Shown one piece after another: positions 49,001 to 58,644 of a DNA stretch of 64,000 nucleotides. Every line of letters starts with the position of its first letter. Position 1 is the first letter of the stretch. The position numbers were made by a program, and so were the translations under genes. This stretch comes from Candidatus Competibacteraceae bacterium (GTDB lineage: Bacteria > Pseudomonadota > Gammaproteobacteria > Competibacterales > Competibacteraceae), in contig RXIV01000003.1 of the NCBI GenBank assembly GCA_003989085.1, positions 124,001-188,000 of the forward strand, written 5' to 3'. The notes beneath the pieces are model-generated. The model did not search any database. It had not been told where the DNA came from and saw only the letters and a program-made list of their open reading frames with translations.

Positions 49001-50061
49001 AAATCCTCGACCGCTATATTTTCCGCACTGTGGCGAGCGCCACCCTGGCGGCCCTGTTGGTGCTGATGCTGCTGGAACTGTTCATGACTTTGCTGGTGGA
49101 GTTGGAAGATGTCGGCAAGGGCAATTACGGCTTCCCGGCGGTGCTGCATTATCTGCTGCTGATTCAGCCGCAGCGTCTGTATGAACTGTTTCCAATGGCG
49201 CTGCTGGTTGGCGGGTTACTGGGGATGGGTTCGCTGGCCGGCGGCAGCGAATTGATTGTGCTGCGGGCCGCCGGGCTGTCGCTCATCCGGTTGACTGGCT
49301 CTGCCTTGCAAGCCGGGTTATTGCTCAGTCTGGCGGTGCTGGCGGTTGGCGAGTTTGTTGCGCCATCGTTGGAGCAGGCTGCCTACGAACAGCGGGCGGT
49401 CGCCAAAAGCCAGAATGTGGCGATTCGCGGCGGGCGCGGGTTTTGGGCGCGGGATGGCGACTACTTCATTCACGTCCGGGCGGTCTTGCCAGGCGTTCGC
49501 TTGGTGGACATCCATGTTTTCAAGATCGACGCCGAATCCCGGCTGGAAATGGTCACGGCTGCCGAAGGCGCTCGTTACGCCGGTGGCGACTGGTTGCTGG
49601 AAGGGGTTAGCCGCAGCATCCTGGGCGCCGATTCGGTGCAAACCGAGCAACTCGCCAGTCTGAAGGTCGTTTCAGCGATCAGCCCGAAAATTCTGGATGT
49701 GCTGGCCAGCAATCCTAGTGAGCTGTCGATCCGTGATCTGCGGGTCTATGTCGATTATCTGGAGCGCAATGGTCTGGATGCCCAGAGTTATTGGCTGGCG
49801 CTGTGGCGCAAGCTGCTGGCGCCACTGGCCTACCTGGCGATGCTGGTGGTCGGGATGCCGTTTGTGTTCGGTCCGCAGCGAGCCGCCGGAGTAGGTCAGC
49901 GGTTGTTAATCGGCCTGTTGTTGGGGCTGGCGTTTTTCCTGTTCAACTATCTGTTGGGCAATGTGGTGCTGTTGTACGGCTACCCGCCGCTGATCGGGGC
50001 GGGATTGCCGTCGCTGTTGTTTCTAGGCGCGGGGTTTTATGCGCTGCGGCGGTTGCGGTGA
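48997..50061 (+). CDS. lptG: LPS export permease LptG
   Basis: LptG (354 residues) opens MKILDRYIFRTVASATLAAL, the classic family start, and has the same 3+3 membrane topology as LptF with a periplasmic domain in the middle. I chose the ATG at 48997, overlapping the lptF stop by four bases; longer frames reach back into lptF. The final helices (LLGNVVLLYGYPPLIGAG) are typical. It converges on the RND pump gene with about 100 bp between; no strong terminator hairpin is seen there. Confidence 0.95.
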   Translation: MKILDRYIFRTVASATLAALLVLMLLELFMTLLVELEDVGKGNYGFPAVLHYLLLIQPQRLYELFPMALLVGGLLGMGSLAGGSELIVLRAAGLSLIRLTGSALQAGLLLSLAVLAVGEFVAPSLEQAAYEQRAVAKSQNVAIRGGRGFWARDGDYFIHVRAVLPGVRLVDIHVFKIDAESRLEMVTAAEGARYAGGDWLLEGVSRSILGADSVQTEQLASLKVVSAISPKILDVLASNPSELSIRDLRVYVDYLERNGLDAQSYWLALWRKLLAPLAYLAMLVVGMPFVFGPQRAAGVGQRLLIGLLLGLAFFLFNYLLGNVVLLYGYPPLIGAGLPSLLFLGAGFYALRRLR

Positions 50062-50163
50062 GTCAGTCCTTATTTATCAAGCCATTCAAACACCCGCCAA
50101 CAGGCCCTGGTTCTGCAACGATTGACCGCCCGCAGACAGGATTCTGCGTCCTGGAACTGAAGA

Positions 50164-53100
50164 TCAATCACCGCTTTTCAACGCAGTGGGTAGGGATTCC
50201 GGCAGGTGAGCGCCAGAATCTGCTTCGGCAGTGGTCGCCGCCGCCTGCTCCGCCTCGCGGTCGTGGGCGTGATCCCTGGCAATCAGCATATAAATGGAGG
50301 GCACGACAAAGATGGTGAACAGCGTTCCCACCGCCATGCCGCCGACCAGCACCAGACCAATCGAATTCCGTGCCGCCGCGCCAGCTCCGGTGACAAAAAC
50401 CAGCGGCAAATGCCCGGCAATCGTTGCGGCGGTGGTCATCAGGATCGGCCGCAGTCGGATCAGCGACGCCTCGCGCACCGCCGCCAGTTTGGGCAACCCG
50501 TTCAGTTGCAGCTTGTTGGCGAAGTCCACGATCAATATCCCGTTCTTGGCGATCAGTCCCATCAGCGTCACCAGTCCCACCTTGGCGTAGATGTTCATGG
50601 TGGTTGTCCAGCCTTCGGTCAGGGGAAAGGGGATATTCGGGTTGGGCATCTTCAGAAAGGTGAAGATCAGCGCCCCGAAGATCGCCAACGGTACTGAGCC
50701 CAGCAGGATGATGAATGGATCGCGGAAACTGTTGAACTGGGCGGCTAACACCAGAAAAATCAGTAAGATGGCAAAACCCATCGTCTTAAAAAACCGACTG
50801 CCGCCTTCCAGGCGCAATTGCCGCGATTCGCCGGTGTAGTCGATCACATAACCTTTGGGCATGATCTTGGCGGCTTCGTCTTCCAGAAAACGCAACGCCT
50901 TATCAAGCGGCTGAATCGCCACCCCGCTGATTTTCACCGAATTCAATTGCTGAAATCGGTTCAGAGTACGTGGCCCGGTGCTGTTGCGGAGCGAGGCGAC
51001 CGTGCCGAGGGGCAGCAATTGCCCGTTCGGGCTAGTGACGTAAATCGCTTCGAGCTGATCGGGATTCAATCGGTCTACCCGCTGTATCTGTGGGATGACC
51101 TTGTAGCTGCGCCCGGCAATGTTGAAGCGATTGACGAAGTTGCCGCCCACCGCCGCGCTCAAATCCGCCCCGACCTGTTGCAGGTTCAAGCCCAGCATGG
51201 CGACCTTATCGCGGTCAATCACCACTTCGGTCTGCGGCTGATCGAGCTTCACGTCAATCAACGGCGGGAAGGCGAACATCCCGCTTTGAGTCGCTTTCTC
51301 CTGTACCTGCTTGGCGATATCGAGGATTTCCTGCGTGCTGGCGGTCGAGGCAATCACGAACTCCACCGGAAATTGCCCACCACCCGGCAAGGCCGGCGGG
51401 GTGACCGGGAACATCTGGATGCCGGGAATGCTCCCCAGCTTCTGCTGCACTTCAGGCAGGATCTGAAATACGGTGCGCTGGCGCTGATCCCAGGGTTTGA
51501 CCACCATGCCCCCGAAGCCGGAAGTCGGGAAGGTGATCTGAAAGGTGAATTCAGTCTCCGGGATTGACAGGAACACCTGGTTGGCGGCTGCGGCAAAGGT
51601 GCTGGTCTGGTCGAGAGTGGCGTTGGCGGCGGCATCGACGATGCCGAAAATCACCCCCTGATCCTCATTCGGCGCCAGTTCCTCAGCAGAGAACATCCAC
51701 ATCGGCACAATCAGCAGCGACAGGGTTCCCCACAACAGATAAACCGCCGGGCGGGCGCTCAGGGTTTCATCGAGCCGCCGGCCATAAAACTGCTTGAATC
51801 GCTCAAAGGTGGCGTTGATGTGGGCCGGCAGCCAGTGCTGCTCATCCTCAGCGGTCAGCAGTTTCGATGACAGCATCGGCGACAGGGTCAACGCCACGAT
51901 CCCGGAAATCGTCACCGCTCCGGCCAGAGTGAAAGCGAACTCGCGGAACAGCGCCCCGGTCAACCCACCCTGCAAACCAATCGGGGTATAGACCGCAATC
52001 AGGGTCACGGTCATAGCGATGATTGGGCCGGTCAATTCCCGCCCGCTGAGCAACGCCGCTTCAAACGGGCTGCGCCCATCCCGTAAATGGCGCTCGACGT
52101 TTTCCACCACCACAATGGCGTCATCCACCACCAGCCCAACCGACAGCACAATCGCTAATAATGTCAGCAAGTTGATGGTGAAGCCGAAAACCTGCATCAG
52201 AAATATCCCGCCGATCAGCGAAATCGGGATCGCCACCACCGGCACCAGCACTGACCGGATTGAGCCGAGGAACAGGAAGATGATGATCACCACGATGATC
52301 AGGGTGTCGCCAAGAGTTTTAACGACCTCCTTAATCGCGTTATTGATGTAGTTGGTGGCATCGTAAGCAATTTGCGCCTGCAAGCCGGTGGGCAGTTCCC
52401 GCTGAATCTCGGCCATTTCGGCCCGGACCCGCTTGATCACGTCAATCGCGTTGGCATTGGGCAGCGGAAAGATACCCATGAACACTGCGGTCTGGCCGGA
52501 GAAACGCACCTCGGCGTCATAATCCTCAGCGCCCAGCGCCACATCAGCGATGTCCGATAACCGCACCAATGCCCCGTCTTTTTCCCGAATCACTAGATTC
52601 TTGAATTCATCCACCGAGCGCAGATCGGTGTTGGCGGTGAGATCAACCCGGACCAACGCGCCCTTGGTATGGCCTGGCGCAGCCAGATAGTTATTAGCGG
52701 CCAGCGCGGTGCGCACCTGGACCGGACTGATGTTCAGCGCCGCCATTCGATCCGGTTTGAGCCAGATTCGCATGGCGAAGGTGCGGTTGCCCAGAATGTC
52801 AGCCCGTTGCACGCCTTCCAGCGCCGACAGGCGCGGCTGTACTGCTCGCACCAGATAGTCGGTAATTTCATTTTGCTCTAGCACATCGGAGGCAAAGCTG
52901 AGATAAGCCGAGGCGAACTGACTGTCCGCAGATTCGATATTCAGCACCGGCACTTCGGCTTCGGGCGGCAAGTCGCCGCGCACCTGATCCACTTTGGAGC
53001 TGATTTCGGCCAGCGCTTTGGTCGGGTCCTGGTTCAACTTCAACCGGGCGGTAATCGTGGAGAGACCCTGGGCGCTTTGCGATTCCAGGTATTCGATGCC

Positions 53101-53334
53101 ATCAGCAGAGGCGATGACCCGCTCCAGCGGGGTGGTGATGAAACCGCGCACCAGATCGGCGCCGGCCCCGACATACACGGTGGTGATTTTGACGCTGGCG
53201 TTATCGCTGCGCGGATACTGGCGGACGTTGAGGGTAAACATGGCTTGCAGGCCGGCAATGATGATCACCAGATTGACCACAATCGCCAGTACGGGCCGGG
53301 TGACAAACAGATCAGTGAAGGATTTCATTTTCAA
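50164..53334 (-). CDS. RND efflux pump inner-membrane permease (AcrB/MexB family)
   Basis: The 1056-residue protein has the full RND layout: one N-terminal membrane helix, a large periplasmic domain, six more helices, a second periplasmic domain and five final helices. The proton-relay Asp pair is in GLVVDDAIVVVENVERH and the conserved Lys in IAKNGILIVDFANKL. The drug-pump (HAE1) subgroup fits the sequence better than heavy-metal exporters. The usual membrane-fusion adaptor gene is absent on both sides: lrgB precedes it and lptG follows. Substrate specificity cannot be read from sequence. Confidence 0.93.
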   Translation of the reverse strand: MKMKSFTDLFVTRPVLAIVVNLVIIIAGLQAMFTLNVRQYPRSDNASVKITTVYVGAGADLVRGFITTPLERVIASADGIEYLESQSAQGLSTITARLKLNQDPTKALAEISSKVDQVRGDLPPEAEVPVLNIESADSQFASAYLSFASDVLEQNEITDYLVRAVQPRLSALEGVQRADILGNRTFAMRIWLKPDRMAALNISPVQVRTALAANNYLAAPGHTKGALVRVDLTANTDLRSVDEFKNLVIREKDGALVRLSDIADVALGAEDYDAEVRFSGQTAVFMGIFPLPNANAIDVIKRVRAEMAEIQRELPTGLQAQIAYDATNYINNAIKEVVKTLGDTLIIVVIIIFLFLGSIRSVLVPVVAIPISLIGGIFLMQVFGFTINLLTLLAIVLSVGLVVDDAIVVVENVERHLRDGRSPFEAALLSGRELTGPIIAMTVTLIAVYTPIGLQGGLTGALFREFAFTLAGAVTISGIVALTLSPMLSSKLLTAEDEQHWLPAHINATFERFKQFYGRRLDETLSARPAVYLLWGTLSLLIVPMWMFSAEELAPNEDQGVIFGIVDAAANATLDQTSTFAAAANQVFLSIPETEFTFQITFPTSGFGGMVVKPWDQRQRTVFQILPEVQQKLGSIPGIQMFPVTPPALPGGGQFPVEFVIASTASTQEILDIAKQVQEKATQSGMFAFPPLIDVKLDQPQTEVVIDRDKVAMLGLNLQQVGADLSAAVGGNFVNRFNIAGRSYKVIPQIQRVDRLNPDQLEAIYVTSPNGQLLPLGTVASLRNSTGPRTLNRFQQLNSVKISGVAIQPLDKALRFLEDEAAKIMPKGYVIDYTGESRQLRLEGGSRFFKTMGFAILLIFLVLAAQFNSFRDPFIILLGSVPLAIFGALIFTFLKMPNPNIPFPLTEGWTTTMNIYAKVGLVTLMGLIAKNGILIVDFANKLQLNGLPKLAAVREASLIRLRPILMTTAATIAGHLPLVFVTGAGAAARNSIGLVLVGGMAVGTLFTIFVVPSIYMLIARDHAHDREAEQAAATTAEADSGAHLPESLPTALKSGD

Positions 53335-53403
53335 GGTTATAGCAAGGTTAAATGTTAGAAAGTCGGGCCTTATGATCTTTCCGTGTATTCCGTGGACAAC
53401 GGT

Positions 53404-54141
53404 TTAAGGCAGTCCGTTGGGCGTCAGGTGCAGCCACTGCACGATGAGCGGCGCCAGCAGCGCCGTCAGCAAGGCGTTCAGGCCAATCGCCAGCCCGGCG
53501 AAAGCGCCCGCTATACTGCTGATTTGCAGCGCCCGCGCCGTGCCGATGCCATGTGCGGCCACGCCAATGGCCAGACCTTGAACCGCCTCATCCCGAATCC
53601 GTAACCAGCCCAGCAGCGCCGGGGCGGCGACTGCGCCGACCACGCCGGTCAGGATCACCATGACGGCTGTCAGCGAGGGTAAACCGCCGATTTTCTCGGC
53701 AATCCCCATTGCGACCGGGGTAGTGACCGATTTGGGGGCCAGTGACAGCAGAGTGCGCGACGATCCGCCCAGCAGCCAAGCCAGGCCAATAGCTGACAGG
53801 ATAGCGGTGATCGAACCCGCCAACAGGCCAACGCTGATCGGCAGCAGCAGTTGCCGGACCCGATTCCGGTGCTGGTAGAGCGGGATCGCCAGCGCCACCG
53901 TCGCCGGGCCGAGCAGGAAATGAATGAACTGCGCCCCGGCAAAATAGGTGGAATAGGGGGTGCCGGTCAGCAACAGCAACGCCGCCAGCAGGGCGATCGC
54001 CAGCGCCACCGGGTTAAACAGCGCCCGCCCGCCACTGCGTCGGAACAGCCATTGCCCGGCCAGATAAACGACCAGAGTTAGCATCAGCCACAGCAGCGGC
54101 GAAGCAGTCAGATATACCCAGATGCCGCCGATCTTATCCAT
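53404..54141 (-). CDS. lrgB: LrgB/CidB family membrane protein
   Basis: The 245-residue protein has about six to seven membrane helices and the LrgB signature around SLAPKSVTTPVAMGIAEKIG, plus AAHGIGTARALQ near residue 205. LrgAB/CidAB proteins were described as holin-like, and related plastid and bacterial proteins transport glycolate, lactate or pyruvate. The gene overlaps lrgA by eight bases, so the pair is co-transcribed leftward. Confidence 0.93.
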   Translation of the reverse strand: MDKIGGIWVYLTASPLLWLMLTLVVYLAGQWLFRRSGGRALFNPVALAIALLAALLLLTGTPYSTYFAGAQFIHFLLGPATVALAIPLYQHRNRVRQLLLPISVGLLAGSITAILSAIGLAWLLGGSSRTLLSLAPKSVTTPVAMGIAEKIGGLPSLTAVMVILTGVVGAVAAPALLGWLRIRDEAVQGLAIGVAAHGIGTARALQISSIAGAFAGLAIGLNALLTALLAPLIVQWLHLTPNGLP

Positions 54142-54508
54142 CTCGTTGCGATCCGGGTTGACGGCGTATGACGGCCTGCATCGCCAGAGCGGTGACAGCC
54201 ACCGTGATCAAAGTGCTGAGCGCGAGGGCGACGATAATCGCTAGCCATTCCTCCGCTAGCCGCGCTCCGTGCTGGATGATGCCGACCCCGGCGGGAATGA
54301 ACAGCAGCGACAGGTGCGACAACAGAGTTTCCGCCACCGTCCGCAGGGCGTCGGGCAGCGCCCCGCGCCAATAGAGCGTCAGCAGCAACAGCACCATCCC
54401 GATGACCGGTCCCGGCGCAGGCAGACCGCTCATCTGGACCAGGATCTCGCCGACCAGTTGGAAGGCCAGCAATACCGTCAATGCGCCGATCATGGCGTGG
54501 TTTCCCAT
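54134..54508 (-). CDS. lrgA: LrgA/CidA family holin-like membrane protein
   Basis: About 124 residues with four predicted membrane helices. The signature LPAPGPVIGMVLLLLTLYWRG (family pattern around PGPVIGM) follows the first helix, and LLFIPAGVGIIQHG lies near the middle. It partners LrgB. Several starts are possible: I took the ATG at 54508 (MGNHAMIGAL) with a GGGGAAA site upstream; an inner ATG (MIGALTVLL) and an outer frame to 54595 exist. Confidence 0.88.
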   Translation of the reverse strand: MGNHAMIGALTVLLAFQLVGEILVQMSGLPAPGPVIGMVLLLLTLYWRGALPDALRTVAETLLSHLSLLFIPAGVGIIQHGARLAEEWLAIIVALALSTLITVAVTALAMQAVIRRQPGSQRDG

Positions 54509-54875
54509 CGGTTTCCCCGGATGATTGCCGGGGTTCGGTTCGCTTGGATAGTGTGCATCGCGTCGCCTTGCTGGAAAATTGGGAGAAATAGTCATCGGGC
54601 GATAAGCTGAAGAGAGCCGATTGTATCGCGCTGAACGCGGTTCTCCGCCTGTTTTGGAGCGAGTATGAGTTCACGCCAGGCATTTCTTAGTCATCCTTAC
54701 TTAAAATGGGTTTGTGCTATGCCCTTAACCCACTTTAAGCTAAACAGCGATGACTACAGGCGATCGGTGAATGGCGTGGTGTCCGCCGCCCGCCGCAATT
54801 CCAAAAGACGGCAGGGCCGGAGCAGCGGCGCTGGCCGGGCATTGCGTGGAGATCAGAACTTTTGAGGAGACCGTC
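54509..54875. other. Divergent lrgA/GST gap with a strong inverted repeat
   Basis: No credible gene was found in this 367-bp gap. It contains an inverted repeat with 13-base arms, CTTAAAATGGGTT (54700-54712) and AACCCACTTTAAG (54727-54739), with one mismatch and a 14-base loop. Both flanking genes point away from it, so it is not an ordinary terminator for either; it could be a regulatory structure or a remnant of a small repeat element. The stretch just before the GST gene carries its GAGGAG ribosome site. Confidence 0.6.
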
Positions 54876-55526
54876 ATGCGTCCGCAACTGGTGATTGGCA
54901 ACAAGAATTACTCTTCGTGGTCGCTGCGGCCCTGGCTGGCGGTGCGTCACGCCGGAATCGAATTCGATGAGGTTCGGATCGCGCTCTATACCCCGGAGGG
55001 TACAGCGCAGCTTCGGCAACTTTCACCCTCAGGCAAAGCGCCGGTATGGCGCGAGGGCGAGTGCGTGGTGTGGGATTCATTGGCGATCTGTGAATACCTC
55101 GCCGAACGGATGCCTACGTTGTGGCCGTCAGACGCTATCGCCCGCGCTATAGCCCGCTCGGTGAGCGCCGAGATGCACTCGGGCTTCACCGCGCTGCGCA
55201 CCCACATGACCATGAATGCCCGGGCGCGGGGTCGGCATGTGCCGATGACGCCCGAGATCGCCGCTGAGATCGACCGCATCGAGACGATCTGGACCGATTG
55301 CCGCCACCGCTTTGGGGCGTGCGGGCCTTGGCTGTTCGGCGCATTCTCTATTGCTGACGCCATGTTCGCGCCCGTCGCGCTGCGCTTTGTTCCGTATGGG
55401 GTAAGCCGCCCTGGCGTGGTGGACGATTATGTGGCGACGCTCATGGCCGATCCGCATCTGCAAGCCTGGATCGCCGACGCCAAGCGCGAGTCGGACGTTC
55501 TCGAACAATTTGAGTGTGGTCGCTGA
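54876..55526 (+). CDS. Glutathione S-transferase family protein
   Basis: The 216-residue protein has an N-terminal thioredoxin-like domain. RPQLVIGNKNYSSWSLRPWL carries a Ser-containing S-S-W-S active-site segment, the SPSGKAPVWREG cis-Pro region follows, and VWDSLAICEYLAE is the Ser that binds the glutathione glutamyl group. The C-terminal helical domain includes GAFSIADAMFAPVALRF, the N-capping motif of GSTs. I chose the ATG at 54876 with GAGGAG just upstream; a longer frame begins at 54771. The substrate is unknown. Confidence 0.92.
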   Translation: MRPQLVIGNKNYSSWSLRPWLAVRHAGIEFDEVRIALYTPEGTAQLRQLSPSGKAPVWREGECVVWDSLAICEYLAERMPTLWPSDAIARAIARSVSAEMHSGFTALRTHMTMNARARGRHVPMTPEIAAEIDRIETIWTDCRHRFGACGPWLFGAFSIADAMFAPVALRFVPYGVSRPGVVDDYVATLMADPHLQAWIADAKRESDVLEQFECGR

Positions 55527-55622
55527 GCGCCGCCGGAAGCCCCGGTCAGGATGCGGATGGTGGTTGCGGCGCTGTGGAAATTTCCAGTCATTCTGATTTA
55601 ACGCAAGGTGAGGAGCGTGATG

Positions 55623-56735
55623 ATGCGAGTCGGTTTTGTGGGTTGGCGAGGGATGGTGGGGTCGGTGCTGATGGCGCGGATGCAGGCGGAACATGATTTC
55701 GCCCTGATTGACGAGCCGGTGTTTTTCACCACCTCCAACGTAGGCGGTCCAGGGCCGGCGGTGGGCAAGGAAACGACGCCGCTCAAGGATGCGCATTCCA
55801 TCGCCGAGCTGAAAACTCTGGACATCATTGTGACCTGTCAGGGCGGCGATTACACCACGGCGATTTATCCGCAACTGCGGGCCGCCGGTTGGCAAGGCTA
55901 CTGGATTGACGCCGCCTCAAGCCTGCGAATGAAAGACGATGCCGTGATCATCCTCGATCCGGTCAATCGCGCTGTGATTCAAGAAGCGCTGGCGCGGGGC
56001 GTGAAGGATTACATCGGCGGTAATTGCACAGTCAGCCTGATGTTGATGGGTTTGGGCGGATTATTCACGCATGGTTTGGTGGAATGGATGAGCGCCATGA
56101 CCTATCAGGCCGCGTCCGGGGCCGGGGCGCAGAATATGCGGGAGCTGATTCAGCAGATGGGCGTGATTCATAGCGCCGTCGCCAATCGCCTAGACGAACC
56201 GGCCGCAGCGATTCTCGATATTGACCGGATCGTGGCGGATACGATTCGGTCCAGAGATTTCCCGACGGCTAACTTTGGGGTTCCATTGGCCGGCAGCCTG
56301 ATTCCGTGGATTGACAAGCAACTGGATAATGGTCAGAGCCGCGAGGAATGGAAAGGCCAAGCCGAAACCAACAAGATTCTGGGCCGTTCCGACCATCCCG
56401 TTCCGATTGACGGTCTCTGCGTCCGCATTGGCGCGATGCGTTGCCACAGCCAGGCGCTGACCATCAAACTGACCCGCGATCTGCCGTTGGATGAACTGAC
56501 CGAGATCATTGGAACCGCCAACGACTGGGTAAAGGTCGTGCCCAATGAGCGGGATATTTCGATGCGGGAACTGACTCCCGCCGCCGTGACGGGAACTCTG
56601 AGTGTGCCGGTGGGCCGGCTGCGGAAGTTGAACATGGGGCCGGAGTATCTGGCTGCGTTTACTTGCGGCGATCAATTGTTGTGGGGCGCTGCCGAGCCGT
56701 TGCGACGGATGCTGCGGATGCTGCTGGACGGTTAA
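55623..56735 (+). CDS. asd: Aspartate-semialdehyde dehydrogenase
   Basis: The 370-residue enzyme makes aspartate semialdehyde for lysine, threonine, methionine and diaminopimelate synthesis. It is the E. coli-like type: [17 protein letters not shown] at the NADP-binding start, the nucleophile Cys in [12 protein letters not shown] near residue 135, and the catalytic His region [12 protein letters not shown] near 265. Tandem ATG codons at 55620 and 55623 follow AGGAG; the second has the better spacing. It converges on trkH across a strong hairpin. Confidence 0.95.
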   Translation: MRVGFVGWRGMVGSVLMARMQAEHDFALIDEPVFFTTSNVGGPGPAVGKETTPLKDAHSIAELKTLDIIVTCQGGDYTTAIYPQLRAAGWQGYWIDAASSLRMKDDAVIILDPVNRAVIQEALARGVKDYIGGNCTVSLMLMGLGGLFTHGLVEWMSAMTYQAASGAGAQNMRELIQQMGVIHSAVANRLDEPAAAILDIDRIVADTIRSRDFPTANFGVPLAGSLIPWIDKQLDNGQSREEWKGQAETNKILGRSDHPVPIDGLCVRIGAMRCHSQALTIKLTRDLPLDELTEIIGTANDWVKVVPNERDISMRELTPAAVTGTLSVPVGRLRKLNMGPEYLAAFTCGDQLLWGAAEPLRRMLRMLLDG

Positions 56736-56747
56736 TCTGGCGCCCTG

Positions 56748-56772
56748 GCCTCTTTCCCGCCGGGAAAGAGGC
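56748..56772. terminator. Bidirectional hairpin between asd and trkH
   Basis: GCCTCTTTCCC (56748-56758) pairs perfectly with GGGAAAGAGGC (56762-56772) across a three-base loop. It sits 13 bp after the asd stop and 3 bp from the trkH stop. Neither side has a long T-run, so it may work with Rho or as an mRNA 3' stabiliser. Confidence 0.75.
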
Positions 56773-56774
56773 GA

Positions 56775-58136
56775 TCAGCCGATCATCACCTGTTCTTCCG
56801 CGTAGCTTACCGCCGGGCGTGGCTGCTGTTGGGCAATGGCGAGGGCAATGGTCAACGGCCCCAACCGTCCGATAAACATCAGCAGCATGATCAGTAGCTT
56901 GCCGCTGTCGCTCAGCAGCGAGGTAATGCCAGTGGACAAGCCCACCGTCCCCAGCGCCGACACCACCTCAAACATCAATCCCAGCGACCATTCGACCGAA
57001 CGCGGACGAAGCGGGCCGCTGACTTCCAATGCCGACAGGGCAATGGAACCGACGATGGTCAGGATAAACGCCAGCGCCACCACCCAAGCCGCCTTGGCGA
57101 TATTCGTCTCCGGGACGCTGCGATTGAACAGCCGCACTCCACGTTCACCGCGATAACGCGCCCGCGCCAGGGCCAGCAACACACCCAGGGTCGTCGCCTT
57201 GATCCCGCCGGCGGTAGAACCTGGACAACCGCCAATCATCATCAGGACAATGGTGAAATACAAGGTTGCGGCAGTCACCTGAGCATAATCGACCGTATTG
57301 AAACCGGCGGTGCGCGGCGTCACCGAAGCGAACCAACTGGTTAGCAAGGCTTCGCCGGGACTCAGGTTGGCCAGCAGATTATTCCGTTCCAACAGAGCGA
57401 AGCCGATCATGCCGACCAGCAGCAATGCGCCGCTCATGGTCAGCGCGACCTTGGTGTGCAAGCTGAACGCTGCCCGCTGGCCGCGCCACCGGCGCATTAC
57501 CCACCGGCTCAGTTCCTCCAGCACCGCAAAACCCAGTCCACCGAGAATAATCAGCAGCGAGATCGGCAGAATGATCGCGGGATTATTTCGATCCGTCATC
57601 AGGTTATCGAGGCGAAGTCCAAATCCGGCGTTACAAAAAGCGCTGACTGCGTGGAACACCGAGACCCATAACGCCTGTGACGGCGGCAAGCGCTGGCTTT
57701 CAGCCAAAAACAGAAGAGCTGCGCCCACTGCTTCAATCGCCAGCGTCCAGAAAATCACCAGCCGCAACATCGAACCCAGGCTCATCCGGTGGCTAAGAGC
57801 AAAGCTATCCTGCACCGCATCGCTGCCGGCCAGTGAAACCTGCTGACCGATCAGCAGCAGGGTGGCGGTAGATAACGTAGTGATGCCGAGTCCGCCAACT
57901 TGTACCAACCCCAACAGCACCGCCTGACCAAAACCGTTCAACGCACTGCCGGGATCAACGACCGCCAGTCCGGTTACACAAACCGCGCTGGTCGCCATGA
58001 ACAGGGCGTCGATAAAGGTCAGCGCCGGCCCCCGATTGGCGATGGGCAAGGCCAGCAGCAGGCCGCCGACCAGAATAGCCGCAGCAAATCCGACCACCAG
58101 CAGCCGGGAGGGGTGGCGGAGCAGGTGGCGGAGCAT
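56775..58136 (-). CDS. TrkH/KtrB family potassium transporter
   Basis: The 453-residue membrane protein has four pore-loop repeats of the Trk/Ktr superfamily, visible as SAVCVTGLAVVD, SAFCNAGFGL, TPRTAGFNTVD and SALGTVGLSTGI, each with the filter Gly. It takes up K+ with a regulatory TrkA/KtrA partner, which is not encoded nearby. The length is closer to KtrB or short TrkH than to E. coli TrkH. It ends three bases from the shared hairpin with asd and starts three bases after the HIT gene stop. Confidence 0.93.
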   Translation of the reverse strand: MLRHLLRHPSRLLVVGFAAAILVGGLLLALPIANRGPALTFIDALFMATSAVCVTGLAVVDPGSALNGFGQAVLLGLVQVGGLGITTLSTATLLLIGQQVSLAGSDAVQDSFALSHRMSLGSMLRLVIFWTLAIEAVGAALLFLAESQRLPPSQALWVSVFHAVSAFCNAGFGLRLDNLMTDRNNPAIILPISLLIILGGLGFAVLEELSRWVMRRWRGQRAAFSLHTKVALTMSGALLLVGMIGFALLERNNLLANLSPGEALLTSWFASVTPRTAGFNTVDYAQVTAATLYFTIVLMMIGGCPGSTAGGIKATTLGVLLALARARYRGERGVRLFNRSVPETNIAKAAWVVALAFILTIVGSIALSALEVSGPLRPRSVEWSLGLMFEVVSALGTVGLSTGITSLLSDSGKLLIMLLMFIGRLGPLTIALAIAQQQPRPAVSYAEEQVMIG

Positions 58137-58139
58137 AGT

Positions 58140-58559
58140 CTAGGTCAAGGCATGGCGGATGCGGGCGGCGACCGTCTCCAACGCGGCGGAATCGGCTTTC
58201 TCCCGGCCATGCGATCCGGCCCGTTGCCCCTCGCGAATCGGCACGATGTGAACGTGATAGTGCGGCACGCTCTGGCCGGCGGCAGCGCCGTTGAACTGGC
58301 TGATCCGCAGGCCGTCAGCGGCGAGCGCCTGCTGTACGGCACGGGCGAGGCGCTGAGTGGTCACAGTTGCGGCCAACAAGTCAGCTTCGGCTATCTCCAG
58401 CAGGGTAGGCGCATGGTTTTTGGCGATAACCAGGGTATGACCCTCGCTGGCCGGGAACACATCCATAAACGCCAGAGTGGATTCGTCTTCATAAACCCGG
58501 ACGGCGGGGATTTCGCCCCGCACTATTTTGCAAAAAAGACAATCATTCGCAGTGGTCAT
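58140..58559 (-). CDS. HIT family nucleotide-binding protein (HinT-like)
   Basis: The 139-residue protein has CLFCKIVRGEIPAV at the start (Cys pair of the HIT zinc-binding variants), FMDVFPASEGHTLVIAK in the middle, and the catalytic triad motif HYHVHIVPI near residue 100. HIT hydrolases cleave nucleotide phosphoramidates or dinucleoside polyphosphates. I chose the ATG at 58559; the longer frame to 58706 overlaps the DUF3108 gene. Confidence 0.93.
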   Translation of the reverse strand: MTTANDCLFCKIVRGEIPAVRVYEDESTLAFMDVFPASEGHTLVIAKNHAPTLLEIAEADLLAATVTTQRLARAVQQALAADGLRISQFNGAAAGQSVPHYHVHIVPIREGQRAGSHGREKADSAALETVAARIRHALT

Positions 58560-58644
58560 GGGAGAGTTTCCTGAGCAGGTTGGAATAGCATGGACCGGGA
58601 TTCCGTCGCCGTTAGAGTGTAGAGCAAGCTTGTGCGCCTGCCGG

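Noticed and set aside
50818-51567. 249-codon plus-strand frame inside the RND pump gene
   Set aside because: Antisense shadow of a complete AcrB-type protein.
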